A DNA stretch of 12,561 nt from positions 1-12,561 of the forward strand of contig CALGLS010000183.1 in assembly GCA_937959375.1 (NCBI GenBank), given 5' to 3'. Origin of the DNA: an uncultured Saprospiraceae bacterium (GTDB lineage Bacteria > Bacteroidota > Bacteroidia > Chitinophagales > Saprospiraceae). A program made the position numbers and the translations under genes. Each line of letters begins with the position of its first letter. The first letter of the stretch is position 1. Under the pieces are notes generated by a model. The model saw only the letters and a list, made by a program, of their open reading frames with translations, had not been told where the DNA came from and did no database searches. Shown here in pieces: positions 1-8,360 of the stretch.

Positions 1-324
1 TTTAAGCCTAGAAATGAGGAAAAAGCATGGCATTTGCCCATTTTTAACACCAATTTTTCAGCTAGATACACTACCTTAAAAGACAAGCTTACGCTAAAAG
101 GTGAATTATTTATCGAAAATGGAGTGCCTTATAGAGATAATTTGGGTAATGTTGACAACTTAAATGGTCTTTTTGACTTTAACTTAGGAGCGGAATACCA
201 TATTGGTAAAAACTTTGGAGTGTTTGTAGACCTTAATAATATCGCTTCTAATAAGCGACAGCGTTGGTATCGCTACCCTACTTATGGCTTTAATGTGATG
301 GGAGGTGTAACGGCTAGATTTTAA
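1..324 (+). CDS. Outer-membrane beta-barrel protein, C-terminal fragment (5' end outside window)
   Basis: The reading frame is open from base 1 to the TAA at 322-324, giving 107 residues of the C-terminus of a longer protein. Alternating hydrophobic and polar stretches end in a phenylalanine (GGVTARF). A terminal aromatic residue after a strand is the usual outer-membrane barrel end recognised by BamA. The segment with YHIGKNFGVFVDLNN, then RWYRYPTYGFNVMGG, resembles the last strands of Bacteroidota TonB-dependent-receptor-like or other large barrel proteins, where a W-Y-x-Y-P-x-Y-G-F pattern is common near the end. The exact family and substrate cannot be told from this fragment. A TTG at 34 could be read as a start, but the frame continues upstream and a barrel this short is unlikely, so the entry is treated as 5'-partial. 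A lipoprotein gene follows 49 nt later on the same strand and may be co-transcribed. Confidence 0.75.
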   Translation, partial: FKPRNEEKAWHLPIFNTNFSARYTTLKDKLTLKGELFIENGVPYRDNLGNVDNLNGLFDFNLGAEYHIGKNFGVFVDLNNIASNKRQRWYRYPTYGFNVMGGVTARF

Positions 325-373
325 AGAGGAAAAGAACTGAACTAAAGTTTCTGTCTTCTCATCAAAATAATAA

Positions 374-874
374 ATGAAAATGACCAAATTTAATCAGCTA
401 TTATTACTGAGTTTAAGCCTGCTGTTTTTTTCAGCTTGTGTTGCGGATGATGACCCAAGGCCAAGTTGCTCAGAAGCTGGAATATATGAAGTACCTGCCA
501 ATTCAATTGTGATCGATTCAGTTGTAGCAAGTGATGCAAGTAATCTGACCTATTGGGTTTGTGAAGGGGGCGTTTTATCCCTTTCTGGTTCTTTCAATAC
601 GGTACTGGTAAGTAAAGGTGGTTTGCTTGAGCTCAATGGAAACGACAACATGGCCTACGTTCTTGGTGAAGGAGAAGTTGTGTCGAATGGCAATGATCAA
701 ATGTTATGGTTAAATGGCGATAGCAAAGCAACGATTTATGGCAACGAAAACTACCTGAATTATTACCGAACCGGACTGTTGTTGGAATATGGTCAGCTCA
801 CGGTTGTTGATGATTTATGTGGTAACGTAGAGCTTGATTTTTCGAAAGCACCTGGTGTAGGTTGTGTTCGCTAA
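374..874 (+). CDS. Small lipoprotein with a 17-residue solenoid-like repeat (DUF3060-like)
   Basis: This 166-residue protein starts with a lipoprotein signal: a basic N-terminus, a leucine-rich core (residues 9-19), then FSAC with the lipid-bearing cysteine at residue 22. The following VADDD resembles the acidic export signal that places Bacteroidota lipoproteins on the cell surface, so surface display is likely but not proven. The mature part carries a regular repeat: GSFN at 72, GNDN at 89, GNDQ at 106 and GNEN at 123, spaced exactly 17 residues apart, with short hydrophobic strands between. This suggests a small right-handed beta-helix, similar in style to DUF3060 proteins; the family assignment is tentative. 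Four further cysteines (32, 63, 149, 164) could form disulfides that close the ends. The ATG at 374 follows an A-rich leader; a second ATG at 380 is possible. No enzymatic motif is visible. Confidence 0.75.
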   Translation: MKMTKFNQLLLLSLSLLFFSACVADDDPRPSCSEAGIYEVPANSIVIDSVVASDASNLTYWVCEGGVLSLSGSFNTVLVSKGGLLELNGNDNMAYVLGEGEVVSNGNDQMLWLNGDSKATIYGNENYLNYYRTGLLLEYGQLTVVDDLCGNVELDFSKAPGVGCVR

Positions 875-958
875 GCTCAATTTGTCAATCCATTGTAAAA
901 CAATCAGAACAATACTGGTTTTCCAAATCATCTATTAGCAAACTGAATTTTTTTAAGC

Positions 959-966
959 TAACTTTA
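959..966 (+). promoter_or_regulatory. Candidate -7 element upstream of ccmE
   Basis: TAACTTTA lies 29 nt before the ccmE start and matches the Bacteroidota -7 consensus TAnnTTTG at all but the last base. No convincing -33 TTTG lies about 19 nt upstream, so this is weak. Its value is that it would give ccmE its own transcript, separate from the lipoprotein gene. Confidence 0.25.
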
Positions 967-995
967 CTTTACACAATTTCAAAAGACATTTAGAT

Positions 996-1388
996 ATGAA
1001 AAAATCACACATCATAGCAATAGGAATGATCGCAATAGCGATTGGTTTGTTGATTAGCCTTAACGGTGAAATTGATAACTATTCTTCTTTCTCAGAAGCG
1101 GAATTAACAGGTGATAAGGTGACGGTTTCTGGTCATTTGTCAAAAGACAAGACAATGAATTATGACCCAGCGGTTGATCCCAATTATTTTAGCTTTTTTA
1201 TCAAAGACAAGTCTGGCGACGAACGAAAAGTTGTGCTGCTAGCGGCTAAGCCTCAGGATTTTGAAAAGTCAGAAGAAATTGTTCTTACTGGTAAAATGCA
1301 AAATGGTGAATTTATTGCTTCCGATATGCTGATGAAGTGTCCTTCAAAATATAAGGATGAGGAAGTCTACATTAAGTCGAAAGCTTAA
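996..1388 (+). CDS. ccmE: Cytochrome c maturation heme chaperone CcmE, CxxxY type
   Basis: CcmE receives heme from CcmC in the periplasm, holds it covalently, and passes it to the CcmF heme lyase. The 130-residue protein has one N-terminal membrane anchor (about residues 4-21). A compact OB-fold-like beta domain follows, with the characteristic segments GDKVTVSGHL (39-48) and EIVLTGKMQNGEFIAS (94-109). The heme-binding site reads C115-P-S-K-Y119. Classical proteobacterial CcmE uses histidine in HxxxY; the cysteine variant CxxxY is known from several other lineages and appears usual in Bacteroidota. The C-terminal tail after the site is very short, about 11 residues. ccmF follows on the same strand after a 249-nt spacer. 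The usual partners ccmA, ccmB and ccmC are not in the window. The ATG is preceded by an A-rich leader, and no earlier in-frame start is plausible given the membrane anchor. Confidence 0.9.
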   Translation: MKKSHIIAIGMIAIAIGLLISLNGEIDNYSSFSEAELTGDKVTVSGHLSKDKTMNYDPAVDPNYFSFFIKDKSGDERKVVLLAAKPQDFEKSEEIVLTGKMQNGEFIASDMLMKCPSKYKDEEVYIKSKA

Positions 1389-1495
1389 AAAGTCAAAGTT
1401 AGAATCAAAGTAGAATTAAAGTTAAAGTTAAAATCAAAGTGGCAGTTTCCTTATGGCGCTGATGCCCTGCAACTTTGACTTTAACTTTGATTTTT
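1389..1495. repeat. Hexamer array (AAAGTN) with inverted return; long imperfect hairpin between ccmE and ccmF
   Basis: Directly after the ccmE stop, units of period 6 run from 1389 to 1441: AAAGTC, AAAGTT, AGAATC, AAAGTA, a 5-nt slip, AAAGTT, AAAGTT, AAAATC, AAAGTG. The complementary series AACTTT, GACTTT, AACTTT, GATTTT lies at 1471-1494. The two halves (1418-1445 and 1467-1493) can pair as an imperfect stem of about 27 bp, with a few mismatches or G-U pairs and a loop of about 21 nt, followed by TTTTT at 1491-1495. It could act as a terminator or RNA-stability element for ccmE. Confidence 0.75.
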
Positions 1496-1637
1496 CATTG
1501 AAACTCTACCAACTGTCAACGGATTGCAATATTCCTCTCGCAATTCCAACATTCCTACCCTGCCAGACCACCTTTCTCTTTGCATATCGTATCTTACCAA
1601 TGATTTAAGAAAACTGAACACAACTCCTTACTAAAGA

Positions 1638-4481
1638 ATGGAATACATAGGCGAACACTTACTCCCAGGCCAAATCGGCCGATTTGCAATCGTACTCAGT
1701 TTTGTAGCTAGTCTACTCGCTGTAGTGGCTTACTATTTTGCAACTCAACGACGGAATACCGAAGAATATACAAGTTGGCGAAAGATTGGACGTGCGGGGT
1801 TTATCCTTCACGGAATTTGTGTGTTTTGGATCATCGGAACGATCTTCTACATTATGACCAACCAATTTTATGAATATCAATATGTACAAGCACACGTATC
1901 TGAGGACTTAGACTTCAAATACATCTTTTCTTCCTTTTGGGAAGGTCAGGAAGGTAGTTTCTTGTTGTGGATGTTCTGGCATGTGGTGCTCGGTTTTATT
2001 TTGATAAAAACAGCGAAGAAATGGGAAGCACCTGTTGTCGCAGTTGTAGCATCCGTTCAGGTATTTTGTGGATCTATGATCTTGGGATTGTACCCGCCTT
2101 TTTTAGAAGATTTTAGAATTGGTGTGAATCCGCTTTTGTTGTTACGAGAGACGATGGACATTCCCCTTTTTGCACAAGCTGATTATGTTAGTTTGATAAA
2201 AGGTAAAGGTTTGAATCCGTTGCTGCAGAATTACTGGATGACAATTCACCCACCTACTTTGTTTCTTGGTTTTGCATCTACCGTTGTACCATTCGCTTAT
2301 GCAGTAGCAGGGCTATGGACAAAAGAACATAAGGCTTGGTTGAAACCAGCTTTACCTTGGGCTTTATTTTCAGGAGCGATTTTAGGGCTAGGAATATTGA
2401 TGGGAGGTGCTTGGGCATACGAGGCATTGAGTTTTGGAGGTTACTGGGCATGGGATCCAGTTGAGAATATGTCATTGGTTCCATGGATCATTTTGATAGC
2501 AGGAATACATTCAAACTTAGTGGCACGAAGTACAGGATATTCCATTCGAACAGCCTACTTGTTTTACATGTTAACCTTTGTCTTGATCGTTTATTCTACC
2601 TTCTTGACGCGATCTGGTTTGCTTGGTGAGACTTCTGTTCATGCCTTTGTAGAAATGGGCTTAGAAGCACAGTTGACGATGTTCTTATTCTTTTACCTGA
2701 TTGGTTCTTTGTTTTTGTTTTTCAAAAATTATAAAAACATTCCAGCTCCAAAGAAAGAAGAGGCAACTGGCTCAAAAGAGTTTTGGATTTTTATCGGAAG
2801 TCTCGTTTTGTTCTTTTCTGCCATATTGATTACCTGGTCTACTAGTTTACCTGTTTTTAATAAAATTCGACAAGTGTTTGATCCTGGATTTGAAGGTCAC
2901 GTGATTACAGATCCTGTTTCTCACTACAACAAATATCAGTTGTGGATTGGAATCTTTGTTGGTTTGCTTTCCGGTGTAAGTCAGTATCTTCGATTCAGAG
3001 AATTTAACTGGAAAAGTCATGCTCCTAGGTTTACCAAAAGAGTGCTTGTTTCAACTGGAATTGCTGTAGCGCTTACGGTGCTTTGTGTACAATGGATTGA
3101 CGCCAAAGCATGGCAATACCAGTTGTTATTGTTCTGTGGTTTGTTTACGGTGATTACCAATTTAGATGTTTTGTTTTTTTATACAAAGATGAATCTAAAA
3201 GCTGCAGGTGCTTCTTTTGCACACATTGGATTTGGTCTTATGATCGTAGGAATTTTAGCTTCTGGATTGAATAAAGAGTTTATCTCAACCAACTCATTTG
3301 CACAACGTGGTTTGATTGAAGGTTTTACGGAAGAACAATACAAAAAGAATGTTTTACTGTTGAAAGATACCCCACTATTTATGAGTGGTTATGAGGTGAC
3401 CTATACAGATGATACGATTGTGAAATTCAATCGAACTTATGAGGTAAACTATAAGAAGAGAGATAAATCGGGCAAGGTGATCGAAGAATTTAATCTGTAT
3501 CCAAATATCTTATACGATAAGTCATTTACGAAAGTAGCTGCGTCCAACCCTTCTACTAAGCGTTATCTTAACAAAGATATCTTTACCCACATTTCGTCGC
3601 TTCCGCAAGCAGAAATGGATATTGAATTTGCGAAAGCTCAAGAAGACAGTCTGAAATATAAAGCGTACTCAAGTTTTGTAGGCGACACTGTTTTTATGAA
3701 AGATTACTTTGTGGTTTTAGAAAGTGTTGACCGCTCCCCTTCTCATCCTGAATACCAACCCCAGGAAAAGGATTTGGCCATTGGACTGAAACTACATTTT
3801 CAGAGTACCAAAAAAGATTTTTCTTATGATGCTATGCCGATGGTGGTGGTTCGAGATAATGTACTGTTTGGATTTGCAGAGGAAGTTTCTGAGTTAGAAG
3901 CTAAGGTTCGATTGACAGGTGAAACGATTACTCGACTGTTAGGAGATGATACGAAATTGGACTTTAATACTTTTACATTGAAAAAAGGTCAGTCGATTAA
4001 TTATAATGGAAATAAGGTGTTGTTTGCCGGTTTTAACCCAAAGGTGAACCATCCTGATTACGAAGCGAAAGAGGGAGATATTGCAGTAAGCGCTTTGTTG
4101 ACTGTGACTGGAAAAGCAGGAGATGCACATCAGATTGAACCTGTTTATTTGATTCGTGGCAATCAACCCTATAATTTGAAATCAGAAGTTGGGCCACTAG
4201 GATTGCAATTTAGATTCGCAGGAATAAATCCGGCTGACGAAACCATCAAATTAATGGTTGCAGAGAAATCAAAAACTGCGATGCAATTGCCTTTTGAAAT
4301 CGCGGGTGATGTAGCTAGAACAGACTTCATCGTATTGGAAGCGATTCTTTTTCCGGGTATCAATTTCTTCTGGTTAGGTTCCTTACTTATGCTAGGAGGA
4401 ATGGCTTTAAGTATGCTTTACAGAAGACGCGAAAAATTACAAACCATTGCTCATGAAGGCGCTGAAGAAGCCATTGCCTAA
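1638..4481 (+). CDS. ccmF: Cytochrome c heme lyase subunit CcmF
   Basis: CcmF takes heme from CcmE and attaches it to the CxxCH motifs of apocytochrome c on the periplasmic side of the inner membrane. The 947-residue protein has many membrane segments. Family motifs appear in order: WEGQEGSFLLW (101-111), the HPP motif (H204), the tryptophan-rich heme-handling segment WAWDPVEN (270-277), H291, and RSGLLGETSVHAF with H335, then AHIGFG with H529. By analogy with E. coli CcmF, H204 and H335 would be the periplasmic heme ligands, and H291 and H529 the transmembrane ones; the matching is from memory. A large hydrophilic domain (about 545-905) precedes a final membrane helix and a basic tail. The length is well above the roughly 650 residues of E. 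coli CcmF, with the extra mass in that periplasmic domain. The last 29 nt overlap the next gene. Confidence 0.93.
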   Translation: MEYIGEHLLPGQIGRFAIVLSFVASLLAVVAYYFATQRRNTEEYTSWRKIGRAGFILHGICVFWIIGTIFYIMTNQFYEYQYVQAHVSEDLDFKYIFSSFWEGQEGSFLLWMFWHVVLGFILIKTAKKWEAPVVAVVASVQVFCGSMILGLYPPFLEDFRIGVNPLLLLRETMDIPLFAQADYVSLIKGKGLNPLLQNYWMTIHPPTLFLGFASTVVPFAYAVAGLWTKEHKAWLKPALPWALFSGAILGLGILMGGAWAYEALSFGGYWAWDPVENMSLVPWIILIAGIHSNLVARSTGYSIRTAYLFYMLTFVLIVYSTFLTRSGLLGETSVHAFVEMGLEAQLTMFLFFYLIGSLFLFFKNYKNIPAPKKEEATGSKEFWIFIGSLVLFFSAILITWSTSLPVFNKIRQVFDPGFEGHVITDPVSHYNKYQLWIGIFVGLLSGVSQYLRFREFNWKSHAPRFTKRVLVSTGIAVALTVLCVQWIDAKAWQYQLLLFCGLFTVITNLDVLFFYTKMNLKAAGASFAHIGFGLMIVGILASGLNKEFISTNSFAQRGLIEGFTEEQYKKNVLLLKDTPLFMSGYEVTYTDDTIVKFNRTYEVNYKKRDKSGKVIEEFNLYPNILYDKSFTKVAASNPSTKRYLNKDIFTHISSLPQAEMDIEFAKAQEDSLKYKAYSSFVGDTVFMKDYFVVLESVDRSPSHPEYQPQEKDLAIGLKLHFQSTKKDFSYDAMPMVVVRDNVLFGFAEEVSELEAKVRLTGETITRLLGDDTKLDFNTFTLKKGQSINYNGNKVLFAGFNPKVNHPDYEAKEGDIAVSALLTVTGKAGDAHQIEPVYLIRGNQPYNLKSEVGPLGLQFRFAGINPADETIKLMVAEKSKTAMQLPFEIAGDVARTDFIVLEAILFPGINFFWLGSLLMLGGMALSMLYRRREKLQTIAHEGAEEAIA

Positions 4482-5247
4482 GATCGTATTGATTGGTGCC
4501 GGTCGATTGGCAACTCATTTAGGACTTCGTTTGAAAGAGATGGATGTCTCTGTCGTACAGGTTTTCAGTCGAACCAAACGCAAGTCTAAAAGCCTAGCGA
4601 AAAAGCTAAATTGTGATGCAAGCACTGACTTGAAAACGATTTCTGCCAAAGCAGATTTGTACATAATTGCTGTACATGATAGTGCGATTGCCGAAGTAGC
4701 GGAAAAGCTATCTAAGCGCAAGTTCTTGCAGACTAAGTTGTTTGTTCATACTTCTGGTGCTACTCCTTCCACCGTTTTTAAACCCTACTTTAAACACTAC
4801 GGCGTTTTCTATCCACTCCAAACATTCTCGTCTAATCGCGTTCCTGACTTTAGTCAAATCCCAATTTGTGTTGATGCGCGTTATGCAAAAGATCGGAAGC
4901 AATTGACGGTGCTCGCTGAATTACTTAGCCAGCAAGTCTACCCTATTAATGATCAGCAAAGAGCGATCTTGCATGTAGCTGCTGTATTTGTCAATAACTT
5001 TTCGAATCACATGTTTACCATCGCTGCAAAGATTGCAGAGGACAATGAACTGCCTTTTGACTTGTTGCGTCCGCTTCTTTTGGAAACGGCTTTGAAAGTT
5101 CAATCCAATGCACCTGCAGCCATGCAAACTGGGCCAGCGGTGCGTAAGGATGCCAACACGATCAATCAGCATCTAGCTTATCTCGAAGCGCATTATCCTG
5201 CTTATGCTGTGCTTTACCGAATGCTTAGTGCTTCTATTGATTCCTGA
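4453..5247 (+). CDS. Rossmann-fold and DUF2520 domain protein (predicted NAD(P)-dependent oxidoreductase)
   Basis: The 264-residue product starts with a dinucleotide-binding fold: KIVLIGAGRLATHLG (10-24) contains the GxGxxA loop, and ADLYIIAVHDSAI (67-79) is the typical strand 4 region of F420/NADP-type oxidoreductases. The second half is the helical DUF2520 region, with FYPLQTFS (119-126), NNFSNH (181-186) and GPAVRKD (227-233), all usual landmarks. The substrate of this family is not known to me; the fold suggests a reductase or dehydrogenase related to ProC-like enzymes. The ATG at 4453 lies inside the end of ccmF, giving a 29-nt overlap in another frame, so translation is probably coupled. 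A TTG at 4447 is an alternative start adding only two residues. Nothing in the protein suggests a direct part in cytochrome maturation, so the coupling may be positional only. Confidence 0.87.
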   Translation: MKALKKPLPKIVLIGAGRLATHLGLRLKEMDVSVVQVFSRTKRKSKSLAKKLNCDASTDLKTISAKADLYIIAVHDSAIAEVAEKLSKRKFLQTKLFVHTSGATPSTVFKPYFKHYGVFYPLQTFSSNRVPDFSQIPICVDARYAKDRKQLTVLAELLSQQVYPINDQQRAILHVAAVFVNNFSNHMFTIAAKIAEDNELPFDLLRPLLLETALKVQSNAPAAMQTGPAVRKDANTINQHLAYLEAHYPAYAVLYRMLSASIDS

Positions 5248-5316
5248 AAATTGCTTTGATATTCACCACGTTTTCTAAGTTTTTATTGTTCATAAAGCGT
5301 CTAGCCTCCTGCTAAA

Positions 5317-5324
5317 TAATTTTG
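5317..5324 (+). promoter_or_regulatory. Candidate -7 element upstream of the DUF1761 gene
   Basis: TAATTTTG is an exact match to the Bacteroidota -7 consensus TAnnTTTG. It lies in the 233-nt spacer after the DUF2520 gene, about 157 nt before the next start. The nearest upstream TTG (5286-5288) is too far away to be a normal -33 element, so only half of the promoter is supported. The rest of this spacer shows no gene or clear repeat. Confidence 0.3.
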
Positions 5325-5480
5325 ATTCCAGCGTTAATATTGCCTAAGTAAAAAAAACTTTAAAAGTTCAGTTTACTTCTACCCTATCGATTTCCAGCCT
5401 TTTTGGTACACTAGGAATGAAAAAAAATAATATCTTCAAAAGGAAATTACTTTTTTCAAACATACAAAAGCCAGAAAATT

Positions 5481-5927
5481 ATGGAAAACTTAAATTTTAT
5501 TCCAATCCTCGTTGCTACTCTAATTCCTACCATTTTGGGAATGATTTATTACAATCCAAAGGTATTAGGAAATGCTTGGATGCAAACAATTGGAAAAACG
5601 GAAGAGGAACTACAGGCTGGTATGAACATACCGGTGATGTCTGTGATCGGACTAGTGTTAGGATTCCTTTTATCATTTTTTCTCAATGCAGTGGTGGAGT
5701 TGACACATAAGGACGTTAACGCAGCAGGAGAATTGATATATGCGAGTGATCATACTTTTGGCCATGGTGCTTTACATGGTGCTTTATTTGCACTAGTGTT
5801 TTTTGGGGTACCGTTTATTATGCATGGATTGTACGAGCAGAAAGGTTGGAAGAATATTTTGATCCATCTTGGATACTGGGTGTTGACTTTTGCAGTAATG
5901 TCTGGTGTACTTGATGCTTGGAATTAA
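5481..5927 (+). CDS. DUF1761 family integral membrane protein
   Basis: This small 148-residue membrane protein has four predicted helices, at about residues 4-23, 50-70, 95-113 and 122-143. The segment MIYYNPKVLGNAWMQTIGKTEEEL (21-44) is characteristic of DUF1761 proteins: a Y-Y-N-P motif at the end of helix 1, followed by an aromatic W-M and a K-T-E-E loop. Histidines cluster around helix 3 (DHTFGHGALHG), which could matter for function, but no activity is established for the family to my knowledge. The ATG at 5481 has an A-rich leader and places the first helix correctly. It is a single-gene unit by appearance: 233 nt separate it from the upstream gene, and a strong terminator hairpin follows, beyond which the next gene is on the opposite strand. 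Confidence 0.85.
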   Translation: MENLNFIPILVATLIPTILGMIYYNPKVLGNAWMQTIGKTEEELQAGMNIPVMSVIGLVLGFLLSFFLNAVVELTHKDVNAAGELIYASDHTFGHGALHGALFALVFFGVPFIMHGLYEQKGWKNILIHLGYWVLTFAVMSGVLDAWN

Positions 5928-5944
5928 GTCTTAGCAAAGAGCAT

Positions 5945-6003
5945 TAAAAAAGAGGCAATTGTGATGATTCGAATGATCAACTCAATTGCCTCTTTGCATT
6001 TTT
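5945..6003. terminator. Bidirectional intrinsic terminator between convergent genes
   Basis: A perfect 13-bp stem pairs AAAGAGGCAATTG (5949-5961) with CAATTGCCTCTTT (5983-5995) around a 21-nt loop. On the + strand a T run (5999-6003) follows, and on the - strand the A run at 5945-5951 becomes a T run. It can therefore stop transcripts of both the DUF1761 gene and the converging secreted-protein gene, whose stop codon is at 6019-6021. Confidence 0.88.
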
Positions 6004-6018
6004 AGATTGGTTTAATTT

Positions 6019-8283
6019 TTAGTTTCGTTTCACAAAACGCTTAACGACTGTTTGTTGGCCATTGCCAACTTCTAAGAAATAAATACCCGCAGCTAAAGCG
6101 CTTACATCAATTGTTTCTCTGGAACGAGTACAAGTTTTGTTAAATTGAACTTGCCCAATGCTATTATAGCAGGTCATCAATAAACTATTGCCAAGTTGAC
6201 CATTCGCATTTATTTTAACCTTTAGTATTTCTGAAGTTGGATTTGGAGAAAGATCAATGTCAATCGAAAGTTCAAAATCATTCGTTGGAGCAGAGCCATC
6301 TGTTTGGAAAGTGGTACCATAACAAGCAAATCCTCCTCTTCTATTTCCTACCATCATTTCAAGGTTTTCATCTCCAGTAATTTCAGCAATCGCTACATGT
6401 GCTTTCAGACCCGGTCTTACATTTCCATAAAAGTCTTCTGCAAGATTATAAGCTCCAGTCAAGTTTCCTTCCACTCCAGTGTATCGCATAATACCACGTT
6501 CATTAGAACCACAGAATAGCATATAAGAACCATCGAAATCAATGAAAAATGGAGAAGCATATCCTTCAACGGATTGGAAGCCGCGCGTATCTACCTCACC
6601 CAAGTAGGAGTTGTTAGGTGCCAAATCTTCGTCTGCTTCAAATTGTGGATTGCCTGTTGTACCTTGGTTTTGGAAGTAATTCAAAAAGCCATTTCGCTCA
6701 CCTACTACAATGTCCATTAGGCCATCGCGATTTAGATCGACTAAAGCTGGTGTACTTGCCAAACCTACATCAATATTCATATAATTGAAAACTGGATTGG
6801 CAAAAGCAAAAGTTTGATTTGGACCCGCTGTGTTTTCTAAATAGAATAGCGCACCAAATTCTTCACCAATCAATAAGTCAATATCACCATCATTGTCCAT
6901 GTCTCCTGCCGTTGGAGCAAAAGCCCAGTTAGAACCACTGAACTGACTCATTCCCAGGTAGTCATCATCCACGAGTTCGTAAGCAGGTGTAGATGAAGTT
7001 CCGATGTTCTCGAATAAAAATAGTCGTGCATCTTTAGCTCCTCCGAATACCCAATAACTTTCATTTCCAACAATAAGATCCATCAAACCATCTGCATTAT
7101 AATCCACAAAAACAGGTCTAGAACCACTTCCTAAATCGACCATGTCTTCCACTAAGAAGGTGTTTTTTTGATAATCAAAAACTGGATTTTCATTGCTAGT
7201 CATATTTTTGTAGAACCAAACATTCTGATCGTCTTCTGAGTTTTTATCTGCATTTGGAGTAACAATAAAATCTTTCAAGCCATCATTATCTACATCTAAG
7301 TGAAAGGTTGCTGGAAAGTTGAAAACCTCAGCTGGCGTGTCGTAAGATGGGTAGGTGCAATCTTGATCAGACCACCAGGCGAATTGATTGTTTCCTCCAT
7401 TGTATAGGCGATTGACAGTTGGTGTATTCACATCGCCTAACCAAATTTCTTTGTCTTGGTCATTGTCTTCATCAAACATAAGTATGGTAGAACCTGCATG
7501 TCTGTCATCTGCGTTTCCAACCAAACCCGTTGCACAAGAATCAGGAGTAGCCACTAGATCAAAACAGCCGGTCAGACCACTTTCGTATCCGCCACCAAGG
7601 CAAGTACTTTTTAATTCAAAAATCAAACTATCATTTCCAAAGCCTTGTTCGACAGACTGATTTTCGTAAAGAAAAATATAACCACCACCATTACCAAAAG
7701 TTATGAAATCCAAATCGCCATCATAGTCGATGTCAGTTACTTCCGGATAGTCCTCTGTACTAACGTATAGCTGAGTTACACCACCAGTTGCTAAGTCAAA
7801 GTAAATAAGGTCATTAGAGTTGTTATAAAAATTGAAACGCTTAAATTGTAATTCGTTTGCTTGATAATATCCCTCATATACCTGTACGCCATCTATACCA
7901 GGCACGTGGCTATAAGCGAAGATGTCCATTGCTCCATCGTTATTAAAATCGCGAAGGAGTACCCAGTGTGCTAAAGAATCAGGAAAGTTTCGAATATAAT
8001 AAGGATCATATCGATAGTCGGTTACCTCATTTGTTCCATCATTGAGATAGGTAAGAACAACGTCACCAGTCCGATCAAAAATGAAAAGGTCTTGGATGCC
8101 ATCGTTGTTTAGATCAGCTTCGCATAATTGAGGTGCATTTAAGCCACCTACCATTGGGTTACGAAGGTTGGTGCCATCTACATTAATGTCAATTTTCAGC
8201 AAAGGCAGATAGTCCTGTGCCGATAAGGGTTGTGCTATCAATAAAGCGACAAAAAAAAGCGGAAAAAGCACAAATGATTTCAT
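6019..8283 (-). CDS. Secreted FG-GAP/VCBS repeat protein with type IX sorting domain
   Basis: From the ATG at 8281-8283 the protein has 754 residues and begins with a classical signal peptide (basic MKS, hydrophobic core, cleavage near LSAQ at 20-23). The body is a chain of FG-GAP/VCBS-type blades with calcium-binding-style DxNxDGxxD loops starting at residues 57, 112, 184, 330, 394, 461 and 516; a degenerate one is at 271. Such repeats usually fold as a beta-propeller. The C-terminus (about 672-754) is a Por/type A sorting domain: LSPNPTSE (678-685), a GIYFLEV strand (733-739) and a basic end. It should be carried across the outer membrane by the type IX system and be released or anchored at the surface. 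Ligand and role are unknown; adhesion or binding of a polymer is a guess. An upstream ATG at 8322 would add 13 polar residues before the signal peptide and is less likely. Confidence 0.88.
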   Translation of the reverse strand: MKSFVLFPLFFVALLIAQPLSAQDYLPLLKIDINVDGTNLRNPMVGGLNAPQLCEADLNNDGIQDLFIFDRTGDVVLTYLNDGTNEVTDYRYDPYYIRNFPDSLAHWVLLRDFNNDGAMDIFAYSHVPGIDGVQVYEGYYQANELQFKRFNFYNNSNDLIYFDLATGGVTQLYVSTEDYPEVTDIDYDGDLDFITFGNGGGYIFLYENQSVEQGFGNDSLIFELKSTCLGGGYESGLTGCFDLVATPDSCATGLVGNADDRHAGSTILMFDEDNDQDKEIWLGDVNTPTVNRLYNGGNNQFAWWSDQDCTYPSYDTPAEVFNFPATFHLDVDNDGLKDFIVTPNADKNSEDDQNVWFYKNMTSNENPVFDYQKNTFLVEDMVDLGSGSRPVFVDYNADGLMDLIVGNESYWVFGGAKDARLFLFENIGTSSTPAYELVDDDYLGMSQFSGSNWAFAPTAGDMDNDGDIDLLIGEEFGALFYLENTAGPNQTFAFANPVFNYMNIDVGLASTPALVDLNRDGLMDIVVGERNGFLNYFQNQGTTGNPQFEADEDLAPNNSYLGEVDTRGFQSVEGYASPFFIDFDGSYMLFCGSNERGIMRYTGVEGNLTGAYNLAEDFYGNVRPGLKAHVAIAEITGDENLEMMVGNRRGGFACYGTTFQTDGSAPTNDFELSIDIDLSPNPTSEILKVKINANGQLGNSLLMTCYNSIGQVQFNKTCTRSRETIDVSALAAGIYFLEVGNGQQTVVKRFVKRN

Positions 8284-8360
8284 AGCGTTCGTATTTAAAA
8301 GTGTATTAAGTTGGGAGTTCATACGGTCTTCTTTCTTAGGCTTGGATAATTAAAAATTAA

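Noticed and set aside
1572..1610. Possible promoter before ccmF (TTTG at 1579)
   Set aside because: No TAnnTTTG element is found at the right distance downstream.
5417..5710. 97-residue plus-strand frame overlapping the DUF1761 gene
   Set aside because: It is low-complexity and lacks any family pattern, while the overlapping frame at 5481 is a clear DUF1761 membrane protein.
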